From the NCBI RefSeq assembly GCF_039544105.1, contig NZ_BAABLA010000022.1: a DNA stretch of 64,000 nucleotides, one strand, 5' to 3'. Positions 8,757 to 16,820 of the stretch are shown piece by piece. The first letter of the stretch is position 1, and each line of letters starts with the position of its first letter. This DNA comes from Haloechinothrix_A salitolerans. Its GTDB lineage: Bacteria; Actinomycetota; Actinomycetes; Mycobacteriales; Pseudonocardiaceae. Below the pieces are notes generated by a model that saw only the letters and a program-made list of their open reading frames with translations, ran no database searches and was not told the DNA's origin. Position numbers and translations under genes: made by a program.

Positions 8757-10451
8757 TCAATCGAGGCTCAGCGCTTCGAGCTTGCGGTAGAGCGTCGCGC
8801 GCGAGATGCCCAGTGTCTGTGCGGCCTTGGTCCTGTTGCCGTCGACGGCGGAGAGCACCGCCGCGATTGCCTCCCGCTCCACGCTCTCCAAATATGTCAG
8901 CCGGCGAGCTAAGCGCGGCACCTCCGTGGCCGGAGGCAGGTCCGCCGCACGGACCCGGTGCGCGGGCGCCTGCTCGATGGCGGCGTGCAGGGTGCGGGTG
9001 AGCTGTGCGACGTTACCCCGCCATTGCCTGCGGGCCAGATCGCGCACGGCGTCCGACGCGAGCGTCGCCTCGGGATCGACCCCGGAGGCCACGGCTGCTG
9101 CGACGTCGGGGATGTCCTCCAGCCTGCGGGACAGGTCGGGGAGTTCGATGACGTGGTCGAACATCGCCAGCAGCTCGTCAGACAGATCGTGGGCGTGGTG
9201 AGATGTGGCAGTAGCGACTACCAGCCGTGGTGAATCGGATCTCCACCGGCGTCGCAGGTCGGTCAGCTCCGACGAGGTCCACCTGTGCAGGTCGTCGATC
9301 ACATCGTCGACCGGCACGTCGGCGCCGGCAGAAGCCGGAGTCGGGATGTTGCGCAGCAGTGCGCGGGCCAGCGCGGTCTTGCCCACACCGACCGGGCCGC
9401 ACAGGAGCACGTGCCCTCGGGTCAAGATCGCTCGTGAGGCCAGCGCGACGGCGGTCTGCCATGGTTGGCTGCGCCCCGGAAGTTCGCCGGAGACCCTGGC
9501 GGCCAGGGCTGATGCGGCGTCCCGACTGGGGGCACGGGAGCGGGTGGGCGACGGTGCGGTGGGCAGGTGCAGCACGGCTCCGGCGGCGCTGTCAGAGGGG
9601 TCGACCGGGCGCACGTCGACATCGAGGGTGTCGCCGTTGTCGAGGGCCAGCCGAATTGATGGCCGGTGAGAGGACAGAGCAGCCTGAACCCGTTCCCACA
9701 GCACCTGTACCGGGCCGGTTCCGACCAGTGGTTCCGCCAGGTGGTTGGCCATGATCATGCGGTCGTTGACCGCGGCGATGGGGCGCTTCGGCCCACGGCG
9801 CTCGCTGCGCAGGAAAGCATCGAGCATCGCCCGGTCGTCAGCGGCGTAGCCGCTGAGCAGTCGCTCACCTGCGTCGCAGGCGGCGCGTTCGATCAACGCG
9901 GTCATGATCTCGGGTGAGGCTCCGGTCGGGCACACGAGGTCGAGTGCCCCTTCAATGCACCCGGTGCCGGGGTGGACGATCGGCGTGCCGACTGCGATGA
10001 CCCTGTCGAAACACCTGTTGTAGTGCTCCGTACCGTCTACGACGGCGGTGCCGCGGTCCTCGAGAACGGTTCCCAAACCGGTCGACCCGATCGCCGATTC
10101 GTCGAAGAGCGCCCCGGGTAGAACGTTCATCTCGTCCATGAGCGCATCCATGGTGCGTCCCGATGTCCACCGCCCCAGGACCCGAGCCTCCCGGTCGGTG
10201 ACCATGATGGCGAAGTCAGCGGTGCCCAATTGGCGCATTACCGCGCTGATCACGGGCTCGGCGGCACGTCGCACGGCACCATCGCGCTCGATGTTGTCGA
10301 GCGAGGCGATTCGGGGTGCGCCCTCGTGCGCGGCACCCGCAGCGCGCGACCGCCGCCATGCGCGCAGTGTCGCCGGCCGGACCAGCCGTGACTCGGTTCC
10401 GTCCTGCAGGAACGCATCACGAGCCAGGGCGATTTCCCGTTGACCGATCAT
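8757..10451 (-). CDS. GAF-AAA-Fis regulator (AcoR-like) lacking the sigma-54 contact loop
   Basis: This is a 564-residue regulator. A GAF-type sensor region lies at about 70-200 (NVLPGALFDESAIGSTGLGT is characteristic of acetoin-type regulators), a reduced AAA+ domain has Walker A GPVGVGKT at 352-359, and a C-terminal Fis HTH (about 523-562) reads NRTKAAQTLGISRATLYRKL. The GAFTGA loop that touches sigma-54 is absent, as expected in actinobacteria, which lack sigma-54. It therefore probably activates by another route. It is divergent from the hydrolase at 10720 across a 268-base promoter region and is the second candidate controller of the catabolic cluster. Confidence 0.88.
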   Translation of the reverse strand: MIGQREIALARDAFLQDGTESRLVRPATLRAWRRSRAAGAAHEGAPRIASLDNIERDGAVRRAAEPVISAVMRQLGTADFAIMVTDREARVLGRWTSGRTMDALMDEMNVLPGALFDESAIGSTGLGTVLEDRGTAVVDGTEHYNRCFDRVIAVGTPIVHPGTGCIEGALDLVCPTGASPEIMTALIERAACDAGERLLSGYAADDRAMLDAFLRSERRGPKRPIAAVNDRMIMANHLAEPLVGTGPVQVLWERVQAALSSHRPSIRLALDNGDTLDVDVRPVDPSDSAAGAVLHLPTAPSPTRSRAPSRDAASALAARVSGELPGRSQPWQTAVALASRAILTRGHVLLCGPVGVGKTALARALLRNIPTPASAGADVPVDDVIDDLHRWTSSELTDLRRRWRSDSPRLVVATATSHHAHDLSDELLAMFDHVIELPDLSRRLEDIPDVAAAVASGVDPEATLASDAVRDLARRQWRGNVAQLTRTLHAAIEQAPAHRVRAADLPPATEVPRLARRLTYLESVEREAIAAVLSAVDGNRTKAAQTLGISRATLYRKLEALSLD

Positions 10452-10719
10452 TGCCCGCCTCCTGCATCGCCGGACGCGCCCTCAGAACTTGGGGCAAGGC
10501 TGCTCCCGGTGGACGCGCCAGGACCTCAGGGTAACCGCAGGTAGCGCCCGCGAGTGTCCCAGAAATGCGACACCTGTTGCTCTCAAACGCACGAGAACCG
10601 GAGGTGTCCCGTCCGTCTCCTGATGCTCCGGAATCGAGACAATTCGCCGTGCCGCGGGGCCCATAGCGTCGGCCGCACGGTGCCCAGTGAACGGTCCTGG
10701 GCATTGGAGGGAGATGATC

Positions 10720-11649
10720 ATGATTGAGCGCGTGGTGTTCCCCAGCGATGGCGAGACCCTCGTGGGAACCCTGTTCCGCCCGGACGATGCGACCGGCCCC
10801 TTGCCGACCGTCGTGGGCGGCGGCGGATGGTGCTACGTCAAGGAGATCGTGCTACCGCACGTGGCGCGTATCGCCACCGAGCAGCAGGTGCAGTTCCTCG
10901 GCTTCGACTACCGCGGCTTCGGGGAGAGCTCCAGCGGGTGCCGCCAGCACATCGATCCGTGGCAACAGATCTCGGACTACAAGAACGCCCTCACTTACGC
11001 CGAAAACCGCTCAGACGTCGACGCGGATCAACTGGGCGTCTTCGGCATCTCCTACAGCGGCGGGCACGTGCTGATCCTGGCCGCCAACGATCCGCGGATC
11101 AAGGCGGCGGTGTCCGTAGTACCGGTCGTCGAAGGCTACGACAACATGCGCCGCGTCCACGGCGAAGTGGCCTTCGCCGAACTGGAGCGCGCCCTGGTGC
11201 AAGACCGTCGCCGCCGGGCTGCCGGGGCTCCGGGAGCCACGCTGCCAATGAGCTCCACCACGCCCGCCTCGGAGCTGTCCACCTGGCCCTTCCCGCGCAT
11301 CCACGAGGTCTTCCACACGCTGAAGGATTCCGGCGAGGCCGAGCGGCACGAGCACTGGAGCACGATGGAATCAACCGAACTGCTCCTGAACTACTCGGTC
11401 TCGCCCTTCCTGCCGCGCATCCTCGACAAACGCGTCATGATGATCGTAGCCAAGGGCGACAACATCACCATGTGGGACCGCGAGATCGCGGCCTTCAACG
11501 AGATCGCCTCACCGCACAAGCGACTGGAAATCCTGCCCTCAGTCAGCCACATGAGCCTGTACTCCGATCAGCGCGACACCAACATCGCCGCCGCGAAGGC
11601 AGCCGACTGGTTCGCCAGCTCGCTGGGTACTGCATCGATCGGGCAGTGA
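10720..11649 (+). CDS. Alpha/beta hydrolase (X-Pro peptidase/dienelactone-hydrolase-like)
   Basis: This 309-residue soluble hydrolase has its nucleophile at Ser113 in GISYSGG, a probable acid in AKGDNITMWDRE and the catalytic His in SVSHMSLY near the C-terminus. FDYRGFGESS is the usual strand-helix before the nucleophile elbow. GGAGGGAG at 10706-10713 fits the ATG at 10720 better than the one at 10714. It is divergent from the GAF-Fis regulator, which probably controls it. The substrate is not evident; ester, lactone or C-C bond hydrolysis are all possible. Confidence 0.85.
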   Translation: MIERVVFPSDGETLVGTLFRPDDATGPLPTVVGGGGWCYVKEIVLPHVARIATEQQVQFLGFDYRGFGESSSGCRQHIDPWQQISDYKNALTYAENRSDVDADQLGVFGISYSGGHVLILAANDPRIKAAVSVVPVVEGYDNMRRVHGEVAFAELERALVQDRRRRAAGAPGATLPMSSTTPASELSTWPFPRIHEVFHTLKDSGEAERHEHWSTMESTELLLNYSVSPFLPRILDKRVMMIVAKGDNITMWDREIAAFNEIASPHKRLEILPSVSHMSLYSDQRDTNIAAAKAADWFASSLGTASIGQ

Positions 11650-11762
11650 GACCAGCGGGCCACGATGGAGTTTCGCGCCCTCGGCTCATCCCAGGCCCAG
11701 GCATTCGACCGAGCTGCCCTGGAGTTGCCGGAGGCTTGGTGTAACCCGGCCAGGCCAGAGCC

Positions 11763-12572
11763 TTACTCCACTGCTGCCAGCATCGTTCCGGGTTGGCGGT
11801 GTTGGCGGATGTGACGGGTTAGGGCACGGGCTCGCCGTGAGCCGATGCTGAGTTGTCGGCGGAGCGTGTCGGCGGAGATCGGTCGTTGGTAGAGGTTCCA
11901 GTGTTCGGCGTCGAGACGGTATGCCTCTTTGCACAGCGGATCACTGTCTTCGCTGTACGGTTCCGCTGAGTCGGCGTCGGCGCTGTTGGCGCTGTGACCA
12001 GGCATGTTGTTCATGACCGTGCGCATTGCTGGCACCCTTTCGGCCTTTTCGGGAGCGTCCAGCGTCTGGCTGGCTCCGGCCGGGTCTGCCGAGGCCGGCA
12101 GCGTTGTTTGGGCCTCTTCGGCCTCGGCCGACTCATGAACGTCCCCAGCCGTGGTCTCCGCATGACGCCGCTTGAGTGTTTGGTTGAGTAGTTCGACCGA
12201 GAGCAGCAGGGCGAGTGGTGGGCAGGCGGCCACGGCGATGGAGAAGGCGTTCAGTTCGGGTGCGGAGGCGATGTTCGCGCACAGCGACAACGCGATGCCG
12301 AGGGCGAATGACAGCCACGCTTTCCATTGGCCTGTGGGGCGGTGGCGGTGGCTGGCCTTCCAGAGTTCGATGGTGGCCATCGTCAACAGGCCGTCGACGA
12401 GGAGTGGCCAGAGGGCGGCGGTGGTTTCGTCGGCGCCGAACCGTAGGGCGAACTCGCGGCCGTGCCGGTAGGAGACGTACGCCGCGCCCACGGCCACCAA
12501 CAGCGTGCAGGCGCACTGCAGGCGTAGTGATCGATCGGGTGTGGGCTGGGAGGTGGCTGGCTTGGTGCGCAT
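11763..12572 (-). CDS. DUF2637 (SpdB-like) membrane protein with C-terminal HTH-like tail
   Basis: This 269-residue protein has four hydrophobic segments within residues 20-130 (LLVAVGAAYVSYRHGREFAL; WPLLVDGLLTMATIEL; WLSFALGIALSLCANIAS; ACPPLALLLSVELL), the DUF2637 family found on actinomycete plasmids and integrative elements. SpdB relatives take part in intramycelial plasmid spread. A long acidic linker is followed by a basic C-terminus (ISADTLRRQLSIGSRRARAL) that reads like a small DNA-binding helix-turn-helix. It is the last gene of the minus-strand operon; its ATG overlaps the stop of the HTH gene before it (TGATG). Confidence 0.87.
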   Translation of the reverse strand: MRTKPATSQPTPDRSLRLQCACTLLVAVGAAYVSYRHGREFALRFGADETTAALWPLLVDGLLTMATIELWKASHRHRPTGQWKAWLSFALGIALSLCANIASAPELNAFSIAVAACPPLALLLSVELLNQTLKRRHAETTAGDVHESAEAEEAQTTLPASADPAGASQTLDAPEKAERVPAMRTVMNNMPGHSANSADADSAEPYSEDSDPLCKEAYRLDAEHWNLYQRPISADTLRRQLSIGSRRARALTRHIRQHRQPGTMLAAVE

Positions 12573-12979
12573 CAGACCGCACCTGCCCTGGGCTGCCCGT
12601 GGGTGTCGCGGATCGAGACGCCGCGCTCGTGCAGGCGTTGGCGCACGGTCCCGGCGGCGACGTCCATGCGTGCGGCGATTTGGGCCAGTGACCAGCCTTG
12701 GTTGTAGAGCCGGATGGCGTCGTCGATCTGTTCTGTGGACAGGCCGCGGCGGCGCATGGGGACTTCGTGGCGATGCAGGATCGCGGACACGGTGCGGCGT
12801 TCGATGCCGAACTGATCACCCAGCTCGTAGACGGTCGCGCCCGAGGTGTAGCCCTCGATCAGCTTCTGGACCTGGTCGTCATCAAGCTGTTGGGCATGCC
12901 CGTCGACGGGGCTGACCTGGATTTCTGGACCTTCGACCAGTAGGTCGGGGTGGTTCGTATGCTTTAGCGTTAGGTCCAC
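12572..12979 (-). CDS. Tandem helix-turn-helix protein following the serine recombinase
   Basis: Two consecutive resolvase-type HTH motifs are present: IEGYTSGATVYELGDQFGIE with RRTVSAILHRHEVPMRRR, and IDDAIRLYNQGWSLAQIAAR with GTVRQRLHERGV. Such doublets resemble the C-terminal DNA-binding end of small serine recombinases but stand alone here. A start is hard to fix: GTG at 12979 avoids overlap with the recombinase, while the frame is open up to GTG at 13051, overlapping it by 59 bases. It may be a DNA-binding partner of the recombinase or a transcriptional regulator of the operon. Confidence 0.72.
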   Translation of the reverse strand: MDLTLKHTNHPDLLVEGPEIQVSPVDGHAQQLDDDQVQKLIEGYTSGATVYELGDQFGIERRTVSAILHRHEVPMRRRGLSTEQIDDAIRLYNQGWSLAQIAARMDVAAGTVRQRLHERGVSIRDTHGQPRAGAV

Positions 12980-12992
12980 CCTAGGGGTCTTA

Positions 12993-14735
12993 CTAGAACA
13001 CGGCACCGAAACAACGCCACGTAGTAGGACCTGGACACCGTTGGTAGCCACGGGGCCGGGTGTCGGTTCGTGGTTCCGGCAGAGTCACGTCGGTGGTCTG
13101 CCAGTCGCTCTGGACGGCGTGCAGGTGTGCGAAGGGCTCCCGGAGGCTGTGGTCGGCGATCTGGTCGTCATCGACGTAGATGCTGTGGAAGATCGCTTGG
13201 TTGAGCATGCGGCGTTGCTGTTCGTCGCAGCGGCGGTAGAGCTCTTTGGGGTTCTCCAGCAGCGTGAGCGCGGCTTCGATGAGCCGGGCACTGTCGGAGA
13301 GGTTCTCGGTCGTGGTGGTGAGGCGTTCGGTCAGGCGTCGTCGCTGGCGGGCGATCTCGCGAAGCTTGGTCTTGATCTTCTCCTGCCCGATGGTGGAGTC
13401 GGCCGCCAGCTCGATGAGGTTCTCTTCGCGGGTGTCCAGCGCCTTCAACTCGGTGGTGAGTTGCTTGTGGAGCAGACGCTCGGAGGCTTCCTGCTCGTCG
13501 ATGGCGCGAGCGACCTCGGCGCGCACGGTGGCGACGAACTGGGCGCTGAAGCGGATCGTCGCGTAATGGTTTTCCACTGCGTCTTCGACGAGGGCGACGT
13601 TGATGTGCGGGGCTTCGCAGCTGCCGTTCTGCTTGTTGCGGCAGAAGAAGTAGGTGTATTCGCTGCCACGTGAGTTGACGGTGTGCTGGACGATCAGCCG
13701 CTGGGTGATGCCCGCTCGCTTGCAGCGTCCACAGAACAACGAGCCCTTGAGGTAGTGGGGGTGCTCGCGGCGGCGTTCTCCTGCTGTGGAGCGGGATTCG
13801 AGGAGATCCTGGACGCGATCGAACAGGTCCTCGTCGATGAGCGGCTCGTGCCGACCTTGGACCTCCTCCCCATCGACTTCCACGTACCCGAGGTAGTAGC
13901 GGTCCCGCAACATCATCGAGAGCTTGTTGATCGACACCTGCTTGGCGGGATGACGGCCGGTGGGCCGGGTGCGCAGTCCGCGATCGTAGAGCTCGTCGGA
14001 CAGGTCTTCCAACGAGTAGTCACCGGTGACGTAGAGCTCGAAAGCAAGCTGGACAAAGGGAGCACGCTCAGGATCGACGGCGATGGTGCGGATCTCGCGG
14101 CCGTCGAACCGGTCGCGGACATTGAGGTAGCCCAGAGGCGCGCGGCCGATCGTTCCGCCATTCTTGGCTTTCTGCTTCATCTTGTACGCGATGTCCGCGC
14201 CGGACTCCCGCGACTGGTACTCGTTGAAGGTGGCCAGGATGCCGTGCATGAGCTGACCGACGGGAGAGTCGTCGATCGACTCGGTGGCCGAGACGAGGGT
14301 GACCCCACGTTTGCGGAGATCAGCCATGACGATGGCGTCGTCGAGCCGGTTCCGCGCCATCCGGGACAGCTTGTAGACGATGATGTAGTCGACGTCGCCG
14401 GCGTTGCGTACTCGCGTGAGCATCCGCTGGAACTCGACTCGCTTCGACATCTCGGTCGCCGTGCGACCCGGCTCGACGTATTCATCAATGATCGTCAAGC
14501 CGAGTTGCTCGGCCTTGCGCTGGCACTTGACGCGCTGCGCGGGGATCGAGATCCCTTCCGGGTCGTAGTCGTTCTTGACCTGGCCAGCCGATGACACCCG
14601 CAGATAGATCACTGCCCGGCTTCCCGGCTCCACTGTCTCGGCGACGGTCGACAGGACGGCCGGAAGAGCGCCATCGGCCAGCAGCTCGTCATCTCCCAGC
14701 AGTTCGTCGACGAGATCGTCGTACGCACTGGTCAT
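12993..14735 (-). CDS. Large serine recombinase (site-specific integrase)
   Basis: This 580-residue recombinase has a resolvase catalytic domain with nucleophile Ser48 in YLRVSS and conserved arginines in YIIVYKLSRMARNRLDD. A recombinase DNA-binding domain follows (about 195-310, GRAPLGYLNVRD...LRDRYYLGYVEV), then a zinc ribbon with FCGRCKRAG and FFCRNKQNGSC, and a long coiled coil (about 400-490). Length and order match large serine integrases that insert and excise elements using short att sites. An acidic 40-residue N-terminal extension precedes the domain. The ATG overlaps the stop of the truncated resolvase gene upstream (ATGA). It is the best candidate for the enzyme that integrated region B. 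Confidence 0.92.
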   Translation of the reverse strand: MTSAYDDLVDELLGDDELLADGALPAVLSTVAETVEPGSRAVIYLRVSSAGQVKNDYDPEGISIPAQRVKCQRKAEQLGLTIIDEYVEPGRTATEMSKRVEFQRMLTRVRNAGDVDYIIVYKLSRMARNRLDDAIVMADLRKRGVTLVSATESIDDSPVGQLMHGILATFNEYQSRESGADIAYKMKQKAKNGGTIGRAPLGYLNVRDRFDGREIRTIAVDPERAPFVQLAFELYVTGDYSLEDLSDELYDRGLRTRPTGRHPAKQVSINKLSMMLRDRYYLGYVEVDGEEVQGRHEPLIDEDLFDRVQDLLESRSTAGERRREHPHYLKGSLFCGRCKRAGITQRLIVQHTVNSRGSEYTYFFCRNKQNGSCEAPHINVALVEDAVENHYATIRFSAQFVATVRAEVARAIDEQEASERLLHKQLTTELKALDTREENLIELAADSTIGQEKIKTKLREIARQRRRLTERLTTTTENLSDSARLIEAALTLLENPKELYRRCDEQQRRMLNQAIFHSIYVDDDQIADHSLREPFAHLHAVQSDWQTTDVTLPEPRTDTRPRGYQRCPGPTTWRCFGAVF

Positions 14736-14992
14736 CGCGCACTCGTCTCGGTCGCCGAGTACTCGGGCTCGATGAACACGTCAACGAGGTGCAGGCCGAA
14801 CTGTTCGATGAGGCGTTGGCACGCCGCGCGCTGCGCCTCCAGGGAGGCAGCCGTGGCCGGGGCGTCTGATGCCACGCGCCGATAGGTGACGACGCGAAGC
14901 TTCGGCTCCGCTGCGGTCGAGGTCGCCGGTAGCGCAGCGGGGAAAACACCCTCGCACGTGTTGTCGGAAGGTTCTGCGGTCGCGCCGGTCAT
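14732..14992 (-). CDS. Truncated resolvase-domain protein, nucleophile replaced by Ala
   Basis: This 86-residue protein has a second half that aligns with the start of the 580-residue recombinase encoded next to it. YRRVAS lies where the recombinase has YLRVSS, then SLEAQRAACQRLIEQFG and IEPEYSATETSAR follow, and the chain stops. The position of the catalytic serine (Ser48 in the neighbour) is Ala41, so it cannot cut DNA. A GAAGAG ribosome site precedes ATG 14992, and the stop overlaps the next start (ATGA), implying coupled translation. It may be a dominant partner, a translational leader, or a decaying duplicate. Confidence 0.75.
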   Translation of the reverse strand: MTGATAEPSDNTCEGVFPAALPATSTAAEPKLRVVTYRRVASDAPATAASLEAQRAACQRLIEQFGLHLVDVFIEPEYSATETSAR

Positions 14993-15108
14993 CCCACACT
15001 CTTCTCGTCTAGTTCGGAATGGGAGATCGCCACATACGGCTGCCGCCTCGAAAAGTCGGCGTCTCCTTTTGTTCAATTCAAAATATTACCTCGATTTGCC
15101 GCAATTAT

Positions 15109-15345
15109 TTACGCCGCTTCCGGGCGCCCGATTCGTTGCTCTTCTGGTGCGACGATTGATTCTCGCTTGTCGAACGAGTCGATTGCAGGCGCACCTTCGT
15201 CTTGCGTTGCTGTTGATGCGAGACTGACGATGACTTTTGCGAGCTTGCGAATATCAGGTGGATCGTGGCGAATGCCTCGAATCGCAATACCCCGAGTAGC
15301 GGCAGCGCGGCGGTTTCTCTGCCTTCTCTTTCTCTGCGGAGCCAT
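15109..15345 (-). CDS. Small basic protein of the recombinase operon
   Basis: This is a 78-residue protein with a strongly basic start (RKRRQRNRR) and then IRGIRHDPPDIRKLAKVIVS, a helix-forming stretch. Its ATG lies 3 bases after the stop of the 99-residue gene before it, which argues for coupled translation and a real gene despite its size. I recall similar short basic proteins beside actinobacterial recombinase genes, but no function is known to me. It might be a nucleoid-type or recombination-directionality partner; this is speculation. Confidence 0.6.
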   Translation of the reverse strand: MAPQRKRRQRNRRAAATRGIAIRGIRHDPPDIRKLAKVIVSLASTATQDEGAPAIDSFDKRESIVAPEEQRIGRPEAA

Positions 15346-15348
15346 AGG

Positions 15349-15648
15349 TCACCCCGAAGCGGAACTGGAGGGTCGCGTCGTCGGCCGGGCACCCTCGTTG
15401 TCCGTTGGACCGCTGAGGCTCCGAGCGGGGCCATCTCCGCTCGCCAGCGACCTCGTTGGCGAGCCGTCGGTTCGTGGTGACGAGTGGTCAGCCCGGAGCT
15501 TGCGGGCCGGGGCTGACCGGCTCGCTTCGAACGCCGGCTGTGCTGACTGAACGGGGTAGCCCTCCCGTCGGAGTTCATCGTTGACTTCCCGCTGCAGTGC
15601 GGTGATGGCTTCGATCGACAACCCGTCCGGGTAGTGGTTCGTGGCCAT
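15349..15648 (-). CDS. Unrecognised 99-residue protein of the recombinase operon
   Basis: The N-terminal 35 residues (YPDGLSIEAITALQREVNDE and onward) form an amphipathic helix. The remaining two thirds are Ser/Pro/Arg-rich and look disordered. The ATG overlaps the stop of the recombinase-domain gene (ATGA) and the stop is 3 bases from the next start, so the gene sits inside a translationally coupled series. Function unknown. Confidence 0.55.
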   Translation of the reverse strand: MATNHYPDGLSIEAITALQREVNDELRREGYPVQSAQPAFEASRSAPARKLRADHSSPRTDGSPTRSLASGDGPARSLSGPTDNEGARPTTRPSSSASG

Positions 15649-16388
15649 CACGCAGCCCGCCGTTGGTCGGGCGGCAGCGCATTCCCGGAGATGTCGTTGG
15701 TCCCGGCCGAGGCAGGGACACCCCACGAGCGACGGTCAGCAGCGGCGAACTCTTCGACGGTCACCAGCGGCGGGTGCACCCACACCTCCGACCAGACCCA
15801 GTCAGCTCGTGGAGTCGGCTTTCCGTGGTGGGTGCGTCCCCATACCTGGCGGCCGAGGTACTTCGGGTTGCGCAGGATCGCCCGCACAGTCGCAACTGTC
15901 CACACGCCGGGCTCGCCCGTCTCGGGGTCCAACGGCGCGGGGTAGCGGGACGCGGCGAGTCGGCGACGGATCTCTGTGGTAGACAAGCGATCCTCGCCCC
16001 TCCACACGAAGATCATCCGCACCGTGGAGGCTTCGACCGGTTCGATGAGCAGCCGGGTGCGCCAGCGCGGTCGTCGGCCCGCCGGAGTGACTCGGACCCG
16101 CCGGGCGCGATAGCCGTAAGGCACGTCTCCGGTGTTGAAACCGGCGCGCACCAATTCCTCGGACACGGTGCGGGCCGCAGCGAGGTTCGCGGCGTGGTAG
16201 TCGCGCAAGACATGCTGACGCACGCGCCACGACGGCGTGGCCTCACCGGTGTCAGGCTCCGTCGCCGACCCGAACAGCCGGGCGCCCATCGCTGTGAGGC
16301 GCTGCCCGAAGGTCTGGCGGCCGGCGGTCGCAGCCCAACGCGGAATGCGGTCGCTGGATTCATTCTGCGCGGTGTTGTTCGAAGACAT
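15648..16388 (-). CDS. Recombinase-domain protein without catalytic domain
   Basis: This 246-residue protein contains a recombinase DNA-binding domain (about 90-195: GDVPYGYRARRV, VEASTVRMIFVW, LSTTEIRRRLAA, WTVATVRAILRNPKYLGRQV), the part that in large serine recombinases follows the catalytic resolvase domain. No resolvase domain, catalytic serine or zinc ribbon is present. The N-terminal 60 residues look disordered. GGAGAA precedes the ATG at 16388. As a stand-alone att-binding module it could act as an accessory factor or competitor of the complete recombinase encoded downstream. Confidence 0.8.
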   Translation of the reverse strand: MSSNNTAQNESSDRIPRWAATAGRQTFGQRLTAMGARLFGSATEPDTGEATPSWRVRQHVLRDYHAANLAAARTVSEELVRAGFNTGDVPYGYRARRVRVTPAGRRPRWRTRLLIEPVEASTVRMIFVWRGEDRLSTTEIRRRLAASRYPAPLDPETGEPGVWTVATVRAILRNPKYLGRQVWGRTHHGKPTPRADWVWSEVWVHPPLVTVEEFAAADRRSWGVPASAGTNDISGNALPPDQRRAA

Positions 16389-16599
16389 GGCGGTTCTCCA
16401 AATTCCGTGAAGGGCTATGAGGCGCGCGAGTTCTGCGCGCGAGCGGCTGTCCGGCCTCCGGACATGGCGCGGCGAGCCAGGGCGGGTGCGTCCGGTCCTC
16501 TGGCCGCGTGCTCGCGGTCCCTAGCCGCGCGCGGATGTCGGCCCGCGGTCGCGGTGGTGGTGCCCCCGCTTCTGCGGGCGAGCCCGGCAGCCCGGTCAT
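16360..16599 (-). CDS. Doubtful small ORF between the IS110 element and the recombinase-domain gene
   Basis: This open frame of 79 residues is rich in Pro, Arg and Ala with no recognisable motif. In the sequence reconstructed without the IS element, its ATG would overlap the stop of the PAPS-reductase-like gene as ATGA, the pattern used throughout this operon. Its stop overlaps the next start by 29 bases. Composition is poor for a folded protein, so it could also be plain leader sequence of about 210 bases. Confidence 0.25.
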   Translation of the reverse strand: MTGLPGSPAEAGAPPPRPRADIRARLGTASTRPEDRTHPPWLAAPCPEAGQPLARRTRAPHSPSRNLENRHVFEQHRAE

Positions 16600-16624
16600 G
16601 CCGCCCTACCTTTCAGGGATGTCC

Positions 16625-16775
16625 GCGGTCCGCGAGGATCGGCGGATGCAGGTGGAGCGGGTATGGCTTTCATGCCTGCTGCCGGTGATGGTTCAGAGTG
16701 CTGTGCCGCCCGCTCCACCACCTGGTTCTGACCGCTGATTAGGCACTGCGAACCATCGCTATGTAGGGCGTTGAC
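16625..16775 (+). ncRNA. Putative IS110 bridge RNA with readable target and donor guides
   Basis: The left end contains an 11-bp stem, GGTGGAGCGGG (16651-16661) with CCCGCTCCACC (16709-16719), enclosing the target guides. The left guide CCGGTGAT (16682-16689) matches the left target CCGGTCAT with one mismatch. The right guide GTGCT (from 16698) is complementary to AGCAC right of the core. Downstream, the donor guide ATTAGGC (16738-16744) equals the right end plus core, and GTAGGGCG (16763-16770) is the reverse complement of the left end CGCCCTAC. This is the bridge RNA arrangement described for IS621. Transcript ends are estimated. Confidence 0.75.
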
Positions 16776-16820
16776 GGCGGAATCGGGACGCACCACACCG
16801 TGTGATCGACCGGAGGTTCG

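Noticed and set aside
11650..11762. Attachment site or tRNA at the left edge of the mobile region
   Set aside because: No tRNA-like fold and no repeat of this sequence could be found near 47.5 kb or 60.8 kb by eye, so element borders are left open.
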